Of a stretch of DNA of 64,000 nucleotides, positions 29,188-36,390 are shown one piece after another. Source of the stretch: Filimonas effusa. GTDB taxonomy: Bacteria > Bacteroidota > Bacteroidia > Chitinophagales > Chitinophagaceae. Positions within the stretch are counted from its first letter, which is position 1; each line of letters starts with the position of its first letter. The notes under the pieces were generated by a model that was given only the letters and a program-made list of their open reading frames with translations, did not search any database and was not told the DNA's origin. Where the stretch lies: assembly GCF_004118675.1 (NCBI RefSeq), contig NZ_SDHZ01000002.1, positions 1,240,001 to 1,304,000 of the forward strand, in the 5' to 3' direction. The position numbers were made by a program, and so were the translations under genes.

Positions 29188-29693
29188 ATATAATCGGCTT
29201 GGTTAAATAATGAAGGGGAGAAGGCCATAGGTGACACATTTACATTTATTACCCGGCTACAAGTCTGTGGCCTTTTCACCACAGCTATTTCGGGCAACGA
29301 TACATTTATTTTTGTCATAAGGAAAGCTGGTTGCTCCCAGCCGGTGATTCTGGTTTTAAATGATTCAGTCTGTAGCATACAAATCGGATTAATTTCCAGG
29401 TAAAACACACGCCTGGAAAATAATCCCTGCACTACCAGTTCTAAACGGCGGTGAGACAGGTTGCTTATATTCAGAACAATATTCTCTTCTATAAAAACGC
29501 CATATCCACGAATCTTACACCACAGAACATTCTTACAATGGGTTTCGACAACCAGGTAGCTCTGCTGAAAAAGATAGCGGTAAGAATACCGGAAGAAAGC
29601 CACCTGAATAGCCTTCTTCCGTTTAAAAAGAAGAAGAAATACCCGTGAAAGTATTTTCCATTGTTTAGTAAAGGTTGCAAGCAGCTTAAACAT
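29184..29693 (-). CDS. Hypothetical protein, DUF4407 operon gene 2
   Basis: This 169-residue protein matches no family I know. A basic N-terminus with one hydrophobic stretch (WKILSRVFLLLFKRKK) is followed by a beta-rich region: NIVLNISNLSHRRLELVVQGLF, RVFYLEINPICML, AFLMTKINVSLPEI. The alternating strands look like an immunoglobulin-like sandwich, but this is only a pattern impression. The stop overlaps the DUF4407 start in an ATGA arrangement, and a 36-bp gap separates it from the small first gene. It is likely a membrane-associated accessory subunit. Confidence 0.65.
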   Translation of the reverse strand: MFKLLATFTKQWKILSRVFLLLFKRKKAIQVAFFRYSYRYLFQQSYLVVETHCKNVLWCKIRGYGVFIEENIVLNISNLSHRRLELVVQGLFSRRVFYLEINPICMLQTESFKTRITGWEQPAFLMTKINVSLPEIAVVKRPQTCSRVINVNVSPMAFSPSLFNQADYI

Positions 29694-29729
29694 AGTAAGA
29701 CTTTCATTATCGGTTTCCTCTCACCAGGC

Positions 29730-29984
29730 TTAGCCTTTAAGTTTGCTATCTACACAATCCATGAACTTATCTCTTGGACGCGGCGCACTGATTGACTTGC
29801 AGCAAGATTCTACTGCCTGCAGGATCTCGGATTCTGATTTCTTAGGATAATGCTTTTTAAGCTTCCTCACAATGTAATCTCTTTCCCAGCTTTCAGTACA
29901 AGCAACTTTAGAGCGGTCTTGTCCGCCTTTATTTTTCCGATCATCGTAATCGGACCAATCTTCATTTAATACAGGATGTGGCAT
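29730..29984 (-). CDS. Small Cys-containing protein, first gene of DUF4407 operon
   Basis: This 84-residue soluble protein has an acidic/charged N-terminus (NEDWSDYDDRKNKGG) and a helical C-terminal part with four cysteines: Cys29, the pair Cys61-Cys62, and Cys77. The stretch YIVRKLKKHYPKKSESEILQAVESCCKSI looks amphipathic. No family is recognised. It is the leader gene of the operon and lies behind a -7 box match at 30012-30019. Because it has no signal peptide, a cytoplasmic role such as adaptor or regulator is more likely than a secreted one. Confidence 0.65.
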   Translation of the reverse strand: MPHPVLNEDWSDYDDRKNKGGQDRSKVACTESWERDYIVRKLKKHYPKKSESEILQAVESCCKSISAPRPRDKFMDCVDSKLKG

Positions 29985-30011
29985 ATCTGTGGTTTTTAAT
30001 TAAGAACTATC

Positions 30012-30019
30012 CAAAAATA
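30012..30019 (-). promoter_or_regulatory. -7 box for the DUF4407 operon
   Basis: The minus strand carries TATTTTTG, an exact TAnnTTTG match, 27 bp before the ATG at 29984. A -33 TTTG at standard spacing is not obvious, although a TTTTG lies 7 bp upstream. Confidence 0.4.
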
Positions 30020-30095
30020 GATAGGACAAAACGGGATTTTTTACGGGAAACCGTAGCTGGAAAATATATGCAACTAACAACCGCGGCATTTGAGA

Positions 30096-30103
30096 TACAT
30101 TTG
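30096..30103 (+). promoter_or_regulatory. -7 box deciding the AraC start
   Basis: TACATTTG fits TAnnTTTG and lies 24 bp before the ATG at 30128. A transcript starting near 30110 would exclude the in-frame upstream starts at 30068 and 29978, supporting 30128. Confidence 0.35.
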
Positions 30104-30127
30104 TTCTCAGAAACCAACACCACAAGT

Positions 30128-30967
30128 ATGGAACAGTTCAAGCAGTTTGCTTTTAAAAAGATTGGCGTGGTAGACCTGGATGATGCGGGTAATTCTTATG
30201 AGCTTTCGGCCTACCAGGATTATGTGAAGGTTTTCTTTATTAAGGCCGGCGGCAAAATGCAGGTCGATTTTACCGAATATGAACTTGAACAGGATAGCCT
30301 TTTCTTCCTTAGCAGCAACCAATGGTACCAGATCAAAAGCGATACTACCGCAGGCACCCTGCTCTACTATAACCGCGACTTCTACTGCGTGGAAATCCAT
30401 GATAAGGAAGTGGCCTGCGACGGCATCCTCTTTCACAATGCCTACGATATTCCCGTCGTTCACCTCGATGCGGCACAGTCGCTGGATATTCAACGCATTC
30501 TGAACGAGATAAAATCGGAGCTGGCAGGCGAGGAAAGTACGCTGGAGGAAATGGTCCGCATTCTTCTTAAACAGATCATTATCAAGGCTACACGCATCTG
30601 GAAACAGACGCACCAGGCCGAAGAAAATTCCAACGAAGAGCTGGAGTTCTCCCGCCAGTTCAGCCAGCTGGTCGAGTGGAATTATACTTCCAAACATAGT
30701 GTTGCCGACTATGCCGCGCTGCTGCACCTCACTCCCAAAGCGCTGCATAAACGACTCGCGAAATACGCCCATACGACTCCCAATGATATCATCAAAAACC
30801 GGATCATCCTGGAGGCGAAACGGCTTTTGGCGCATACTGAATTGAGTGTCAAGGAAATAGGATATAAACTCGGGTATGAGGATCCTTCTTATTTTATCCG
30901 GCTCTTTACACACCAGGTGGGACTGGCACCGCAGCAATTCCGCAAGTCGTACCAGCATTCGGAATAG
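30128..30967 (+). CDS. AraC family transcriptional regulator
   Basis: The 279-residue protein starts at MEQFKQFAFKKIGVVDL. Longer in-frame starts exist at 30068 and 29978, but their extra residues are not family-like and a -7 box lies between. The N-terminal half is a cupin-type sensor (FFIKAGGKMQVDF, FLSSNQWYQIKS). The C-terminal tandem HTH spans about residues 180-278: YTSKHSVADYAALLHLTPKALHKRLAKYAHTTPNDII, then LSVKEIGYKLGYEDPSYFIRLFTHQVGLAPQQFR, which is a complete AraC signature. It is divergent from the DUF4407 operon and might regulate it, but the target is not proven. Confidence 0.88.
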   Translation: MEQFKQFAFKKIGVVDLDDAGNSYELSAYQDYVKVFFIKAGGKMQVDFTEYELEQDSLFFLSSNQWYQIKSDTTAGTLLYYNRDFYCVEIHDKEVACDGILFHNAYDIPVVHLDAAQSLDIQRILNEIKSELAGEESTLEEMVRILLKQIIIKATRIWKQTHQAEENSNEELEFSRQFSQLVEWNYTSKHSVADYAALLHLTPKALHKRLAKYAHTTPNDIIKNRIILEAKRLLAHTELSVKEIGYKLGYEDPSYFIRLFTHQVGLAPQQFRKSYQHSE

Positions 30968-31014
30968 TGGCGGGATGAGTTAAAATACAGTACCGGATGG
31001 CGTTTCAGGCACCT

Positions 31015-31046
31015 GGAGCAGCTTTAAGGGGCTCTTAAACGGCTCC
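31015..31046 (+). terminator. Weak hairpin after the AraC gene
   Basis: GGAGCAGCTTTAAG (31015-31028) pairs with CTTAAACGGCTCC (31034-31046), with one bulge and one mismatch. No T-run follows directly, so this is a tentative terminator for the AraC gene 48 bp upstream. Confidence 0.3.
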
Positions 31047-31137
31047 AAGGCGGCCCTGGCGGCATTTTTACCCCCTTTTTTGTAACATTTTAAGGCGCTT
31101 TGGGGGAAAATGTACCATGAAAAAAGAAAAACGTGCA

Positions 31138-31168
31138 TTGTCCGTCCGGGCAGGTTGGGTTAAATTTG
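31138..31168 (+). promoter_or_regulatory. Bacteroidota promoter of trxA
   Basis: TTG at 31138-31140 and TAAATTTG at 31161-31168 are separated by 20 bp, matching the -33/-7 architecture of Bacteroidota promoters. The predicted transcript starts near 31175, about 32 bp before the trxA ATG. Confidence 0.7.
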
Positions 31169-31206
31169 TACTAACAAATTGAATTGAACCATTTAAACAA
31201 TAGATT

Positions 31207-31524
31207 ATGGCACTAGCATTCACTGATGCGAATTTTAAAGAGGAAGTACTGGACAATGCCCAACTTACAGTTGTTGATTTCTGGGCTGAATGGTGTGGTC
31301 CTTGCCGCGCTTTGGGTCCTGTTGTAGACGAACTGGCTACTGAATATGCCGGCCAGATCAAAGTAGGTAAACTAGACGTGGATAATAACCCCGACGTTAG
31401 CGCTGAATATGGCATCACTTCTATCCCTGCTATCCTTTTCATTAAGAATGGCCAGGTAGTAGACAAACAAGTAGGCGCCGTTCCTAAATCTGTACTGGTG
31501 AAGAAAATCCAGGCACATATTTAA
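31207..31524 (+). CDS. trxA: Thioredoxin
   Basis: This 105-residue thioredoxin has the classic active site WCGPC at residues 29-33. The cis-Pro loop is present in GITSIPAILF, and DFWAEWCGPCRALGPVVDELATEY is the family signature. It reduces disulfides in cytoplasmic proteins, with electrons from thioredoxin reductase (not in the window). It is a stand-alone gene with its own -33/-7 promoter and a strong terminator, as expected for a housekeeping function. There are no unusual residues, and length is standard. Confidence 0.97.
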   Translation: MALAFTDANFKEEVLDNAQLTVVDFWAEWCGPCRALGPVVDELATEYAGQIKVGKLDVDNNPDVSAEYGITSIPAILFIKNGQVVDKQVGAVPKSVLVKKIQAHI

Positions 31525-31572
31525 TAGCCGTACGAGCAGGTTCTCTGTTTTGCGACAGAACGACATATGACT

Positions 31573-31607
31573 GAGGCCGTATCATTCTTTTGATACGGCC
31601 TCTTTTT
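31573..31607 (+). terminator. Rho-independent terminator of trxA
   Basis: A perfect 12-bp stem (gaggccgtatca / tgatacggcctc) with a 6-nt loop is followed by TTTTT. It lies 48 bp after the trxA stop. Confidence 0.9.
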
Positions 31608-31968
31608 GTTCCGGCACCTGCGGGAGCAATATGCATAGCCTGTTTCACTAATCGGTACCCGTTTTCTCCTATTGACTAAAGTCATTGTTTTCCCTTGCTT
31701 ACAGGTTGTATTATTGATCTTCCACAGCCTGTCTATTTATTATTGAAAACAGGCGCCTTTCCTACCTTAATAGTTTTCTCTACATTACTATCCATCTACG
31801 AAAAAGAACGCTTTATATGTATACGATGAGTATACTATGAGTATATGCAAACCTGTCCCTCCCGGCACCTTTACCACGCCGGCAAAGCGCCGGCACATTA
31901 TTTCCACAACCCCAATTCCCCGGAATCGCATAAATTGCTATTACCAATTACACGATTTGCCTACTGCC
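31608..31968. other. Intergenic leader upstream of the HTCS gene
   Basis: About 360 bp holds no convincing gene. An in-frame ATG at 31837 would extend the HTCS by 44 non-signal-like residues. A 6-bp GC-rich hairpin (gccggc, aaagc loop, gccggc) lies at 31878-31894 and could fold in the 5' untranslated region. No full -33/-7 pair was found. Confidence 0.5.
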
Positions 31969-34900
31969 ATGTTCCATATGATTGCCAAACCGTACTGCCT
32001 GAGCCGCCATAAACCGCTATTGCTTTTTAGCTGTTTTTACCTGGTCTTTGTTCTGTTTTACACTACCGTAAAAGCACAATCCAATCCGCCTTTTTCTTTA
32101 CTTGGTAATGAACAGGGTTTATCGAACAATACGGTGCGAAGTATCTTCCAGGACCATAATGGCTTCATGTGGATGGGCACGTTCGACGGGCTGAACCGTT
32201 ATGATGGCTATGATTTCAAAGTGTTCCGTAACAAACAAAACGATACCGGCTCGCTGGTTCATAATATTATCCTGGCTATTACCGAAGACAGCCTTCATCA
32301 TTTATGGATAGGCACGCGGCAGGGGCTTAGCCGGCTATCACCCCTATTCGAAAGATTTCAGACGGTACGCCTGGCTGGTAATGGCAACCAGCAGGCATTG
32401 AATTGTGTGATAAAGGATCTGCGATCCGACAAGCAAAGCAATCTTTTCATTGCCACTGAAGGAAACGGGTTGCTGGTTTGCCCGAATGCCACATTGCTAG
32501 CACAGCCTATTCCATTGATCGCCAATAATACCAGTGTGTTGCAATACAGCGTTAAAGCGGTGAGATGTGATCTTTCGGGTAATGTATGGGCGCTGATCCC
32601 TAAATATGGGCTTGCGCGTTACGATCGTCAAAGCCGGAAGCTGGTATTGATCAACACAGCTTTACCCGATGCCGGTTGCCTGGAGGTTAAGGGCAATATG
32701 TTGATGATTGCCAGTAACACAGCGCTTTACTATTACACTCCACAGAACAATCAACTGGTACCGGCCACTGATTACCGCATGCAGCAACCGTCGGCCGGCG
32801 GCATCGTTTGTTTTTCCATCGATGAAGCGGGCATGTGCTGGATAGGCACTACTGCAGGAAGGTTGCTGGCATGGAATACCAAAGATGCAAACGCTACCTG
32901 TACAGATGCCAACATAAGCCCCTGGCCCATTAAAGCCGCCGGCTTTCATGCTATTTATATAGACGGACACTCCCGCAAATGGATAGGCACCGCAAGGGAT
33001 GGCGTTGGTATCATCGATGTTCATAAAAGCCGTTTCCATACTGTAACTGCTGAAACCAATGGCCAGGATTTCACCAGTGTCATCTCTGCCTTGTATGAAG
33101 CGCCGGACGGCAAGTTGTTCATGGGCACCGATGGGGAAGGTATTTCCATATGGGACCGGGTAACGAATAAACGTATTGCTTTAAAGAGTGTTCCCGGCGA
33201 TGCCGCAACCCTGTCCGACAATGCCATTACCGGCATCAAAGCCGATAGTCGTCAACATACCTGGATCACTACTTTCCGGCAGGGTGTTAGCTGTTACCAT
33301 GCTGCTACAGGCAAAATAGAAAGGTATAAACTCATCAACAGTATCACGCATACAGAAGACAAGGTAACGTATGGCCTGCTTGCCGATCGCAATAATCGCG
33401 TCTGGGTTTCTACCTTAAGACAGAACAGCAGTTATGGCGCTCTGTATTTATTCAATGATGCGCTAAACAGTTTTGAATTATTCGACAACAAACTCTCCGA
33501 CCTGTTCACGCTTTATGAAGATCGCAACGGAGACATGTGGGGCGGCAACCTCAACCAGCTTGTAAAAATAGACCGGGTAAATAAGAAACATGTTTTCTAT
33601 CCCATCGGTCATGCCGTAAGGGGGATTTATGAAGACAGTAAAGGCAACTTATGGCTGGGTACAGAAGGCGGCGGTCTACAGCTGTTCGACAGGAAACGAC
33701 AGCAAGTAACTACGCGCTATACCGTGAATGAAGGGCTTTGCAGCGATGTAGTACTGACCCTACTGGAAGAAGGGAATGGCCGTTTATGGGTAAGCACGGT
33801 TCATGGTCTTGCCCGGATCGATATAAGCCAACATAGTATCCAAAACTATTACCAGACAGATGGACTACAAAGCAACCAGTTTCATTATAACAGTGCGCTG
33901 GCCTTACGTTCGGGTGAGCTAGCTTTTGGTGGCATCAAGGGTATGAATATCTTTCGTCCTGCCGGGATCCGGGGCGAACACCTGATGCCCCCATTACGAC
34001 TTACTGACCTTACCATCAACAATACCCCTGTCACAAAAGATTCCGGCGCGGTCAAGAATACGACAGCAGGTACTATCAATGCCATTACCGTTCCGTATAG
34101 CGAGGCGGTGCTGGGTTTCCGCTTTACAGCACTGGAATACAGCGCTCCCGGAAAGATCTCCTATGCTTACTATATGGATGGATGGGACCGAAGCTGGAAC
34201 TATACCGGCAACCTGCGCTCGGCTTTATATACGCACCTGGATGAAGGCACTTATACTTTCCGGGTAAAGAGTACCAATGGCGAAGGAGAATGGAATCTGC
34301 AGGAGCTGGCGATTCGCGTAGTAGTATTACCACCCTGGTACCGAAGCTGGTGGGCTTACCTGTTATATGCAGGCTGCGCGCTGGGCGGACTTTACCTGCT
34401 CATGGGTTACCGCATACGCCAGAACAGATTACAATATGAGATCAAAGTAGCACAACTGCAGGCACAGCAGGCAGAACTTAAAACACAGAAAGAAAAAGAG
34501 GTGAATGAAAAACGGCTTGCTTTCTTCACCAATATATCGCACGAATTCCGGACACCGCTCACGCTGATCATAGATCCGGTGAAGGAAATGCTGAAGGCCG
34601 AAGAAGATGTTTCTCAAAAGAATGAGCTGAACATGGTGTACCGTAATGCACGCCGGCTGTTAAGCCTGGTAGATCAATTACTGTTATTCCGCAAAGCGGA
34701 GTCTGGCGCCGACAACCTGCGTCCCGTGCAGCTAAATGCAGTAGAGCTCTGCCGTGAAGTGTTCTTCAGCTTTGTGCAACAGGCACGTATCAAAAAGATC
34801 GACTACCAGATTCACTGCCCGGAAGAAGAACTTTTGTTGTGGGCAGACCGGGAAAAACTGGAGATCATTTTATATAACCTGTTATCCAATGCCATCAAGT

Positions 34901-36252
34901 TTACGCCTGCCGGCGGCCAGATCGTGTTACAACTTACCTCATCGGCAACAGCAGCAGAGATCACAATAACGGATAATGGGCCGGGCATACCTGCTAAAAC
35001 GGGAGAGAAGCTATTTCATCGTTTCTACCAGGTGCCGGAGCATTCCAGCTCGTCCAAGAGCGGGTTCGGCATTGGTTTGTATTTAGTGAAACATTTTGTG
35101 CAGCTGCATAAAGGCCAGATAAGTTATGAAAGTGAACCGGGTAAGGGCACGCGCTTTCATATACATTTCCTGAAAGGAACCGCCCATCTTGGGGGACAGG
35201 AAATCTACGGAGCCGGATCAAAGGCCAGCCTCACCGGAAGCAGTCCTGACTCAAAAGGCAATGCGTCGAGTGGAGGTGAAGCAACATCAAAGAGAAGCTC
35301 TCCTGAAGATGGAACAGATTTATATGCACAGTCTGCCGACATTACTACACCGCAGGAAAACCATCCGGCTGAAAGCGGGGCTGCGTTTGAAGAAATGCCC
35401 GAAGAAGCTGATAAAGGCAAAGAACTGGTGACGCTGGTTACGGAAATACCCACTTTACTGGTTGTTGACGATGATGAAGACCTGCGTCGTTATGTATCGC
35501 AGGTTTTCAGCAAAGACTTCAACGTATTACAGGCCATCAACGGTGAAGAAGGGCTTCAACTGGCCGAACAATATCTTCCCAACCTTATCATCAGCGATAT
35601 TACCATGGAAGCCTTGGGCGGGGTTGAACTATGCCGGCGGGTAAAGGAAAATCCGTCGCTGACGCATATTCCTGTTATCCTGCTTACGGCTACTACGGCA
35701 TCGGAAATCCGTTTACAGGGGCTGGAGGCAGGCGCCGACGATTATATTACCAAACCTTTTGAAAAGGAACTGCTGAAGGCCAGGGCCATCAACCTGCTGA
35801 AAAAGCATAACTCCCTGCAGCAATTCTTCTATAACGAGATCACACTTCAGAAAAACGACAGCAAGGTTTCAGTAGAATACCGCGAGTTTCTACAGAAATG
35901 TATTGAGATAGTGGAGGAATATCTCGATGACGAAACCTTCTCCATCAAGACCCTCTGCACCAAAATGGGCATGAGCAGGTCGAGCCTTTACCGGAAAGTG
36001 AACTCGGTATCAGGACAGTCCATTGTAAGCTTTATCCGTTTCATCCGGTTAAGAAAAGCCGCTCAAATGATGATCGACACGGAGAACAATATCACCGAAA
36101 TCGCTTCACTGACCGGCTTTAACGATATCAAATATTTCCGGGAACATTTCTCCCGGCTGTTTGGAATGCGGCCGTCGGAATACATCAAGCGGTTTCGCAA
36201 ACCCTTTCATAACAAGCTGCAGGTCAATAAGAACATTATCAAGCCGGATTAA
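31969..36252 (+). CDS. Hybrid two-component system regulator (HTCS)
   Basis: This 1,427-residue regulator combines sensor, kinase and transcription factor in one chain. The start at 31969 gives a signal-like segment (KPLLLFSCFYLVFVLFYTTVKA). A periplasmic two-component-propeller region follows, with repeats such as DHNGFMWMGTFDGLNRYDG, then a Y_Y_Y domain (about 705-780) and a transmembrane helix (about 792-812). The kinase shows the H box FFTNISHEFRTPLTLI near 855, the N box ILYNLLSNAIKFTP near 966 and the G box DNGPGIPAK. A Ser/Glu-rich linker leads to the receiver domain (LLVVDDDEDL near 1162, acceptor Asp in IISDIT near 1207), followed by an AraC-type HTH (about 1325-1412). It probably senses a PUL 2 oligosaccharide and activates the downstream genes. 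Confidence 0.95.
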   Translation: MFHMIAKPYCLSRHKPLLLFSCFYLVFVLFYTTVKAQSNPPFSLLGNEQGLSNNTVRSIFQDHNGFMWMGTFDGLNRYDGYDFKVFRNKQNDTGSLVHNIILAITEDSLHHLWIGTRQGLSRLSPLFERFQTVRLAGNGNQQALNCVIKDLRSDKQSNLFIATEGNGLLVCPNATLLAQPIPLIANNTSVLQYSVKAVRCDLSGNVWALIPKYGLARYDRQSRKLVLINTALPDAGCLEVKGNMLMIASNTALYYYTPQNNQLVPATDYRMQQPSAGGIVCFSIDEAGMCWIGTTAGRLLAWNTKDANATCTDANISPWPIKAAGFHAIYIDGHSRKWIGTARDGVGIIDVHKSRFHTVTAETNGQDFTSVISALYEAPDGKLFMGTDGEGISIWDRVTNKRIALKSVPGDAATLSDNAITGIKADSRQHTWITTFRQGVSCYHAATGKIERYKLINSITHTEDKVTYGLLADRNNRVWVSTLRQNSSYGALYLFNDALNSFELFDNKLSDLFTLYEDRNGDMWGGNLNQLVKIDRVNKKHVFYPIGHAVRGIYEDSKGNLWLGTEGGGLQLFDRKRQQVTTRYTVNEGLCSDVVLTLLEEGNGRLWVSTVHGLARIDISQHSIQNYYQTDGLQSNQFHYNSALALRSGELAFGGIKGMNIFRPAGIRGEHLMPPLRLTDLTINNTPVTKDSGAVKNTTAGTINAITVPYSEAVLGFRFTALEYSAPGKISYAYYMDGWDRSWNYTGNLRSALYTHLDEGTYTFRVKSTNGEGEWNLQELAIRVVVLPPWYRSWWAYLLYAGCALGGLYLLMGYRIRQNRLQYEIKVAQLQAQQAELKTQKEKEVNEKRLAFFTNISHEFRTPLTLIIDPVKEMLKAEEDVSQKNELNMVYRNARRLLSLVDQLLLFRKAESGADNLRPVQLNAVELCREVFFSFVQQARIKKIDYQIHCPEEELLLWADREKLEIILYNLLSNAIKFTPAGGQIVLQLTSSATAAEITITDNGPGIPAKTGEKLFHRFYQVPEHSSSSKSGFGIGLYLVKHFVQLHKGQISYESEPGKGTRFHIHFLKGTAHLGGQEIYGAGSKASLTGSSPDSKGNASSGGEATSKRSSPEDGTDLYAQSADITTPQENHPAESGAAFEEMPEEADKGKELVTLVTEIPTLLVVDDDEDLRRYVSQVFSKDFNVLQAINGEEGLQLAEQYLPNLIISDITMEALGGVELCRRVKENPSLTHIPVILLTATTASEIRLQGLEAGADDYITKPFEKELLKARAINLLKKHNSLQQFFYNEITLQKNDSKVSVEYREFLQKCIEIVEEYLDDETFSIKTLCTKMGMSRSSLYRKVNSVSGQSIVSFIRFIRLRKAAQMMIDTENNITEIASLTGFNDIKYFREHFSRLFGMRPSEYIKRFRKPFHNKLQVNKNIIKPD

Positions 36253-36329
36253 GATCCCCCTATTGTAAATGAGCAAAAACACCCCTGTTTTAGGATCATA
36301 ATACCACCCCCTATCGCAGGCAGCCGCTC

Positions 36330-36337
36330 TACTTTTG
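36330..36337 (+). promoter_or_regulatory. -7 box upstream of the repeat-bearing GH28-like gene
   Basis: TACTTTTG matches TAnnTTTG. Transcription from here would start near 36344, so the tandem repeat region at 36521-36800 would be transcribed. No -33 TTTG is seen; HTCS-activated promoters often lack it. Confidence 0.4.
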
Positions 36338-36390
36338 GGTTACTGGCGCAGGAAACGCCATGAACTACAACAACCCAACTAAGGATTGCT

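Noticed and set aside
30107-30958. 283-residue minus-strand open frame
   Set aside because: It mirrors the AraC gene at 30128-30967, which has a full HTH signature; no family features in the antisense product.
31837-31968. HTCS start at the ATG at 31837
   Set aside because: The added 44 residues precede the signal-like segment and have no family features; ATG at 31969 places the signal region near the N-terminus.
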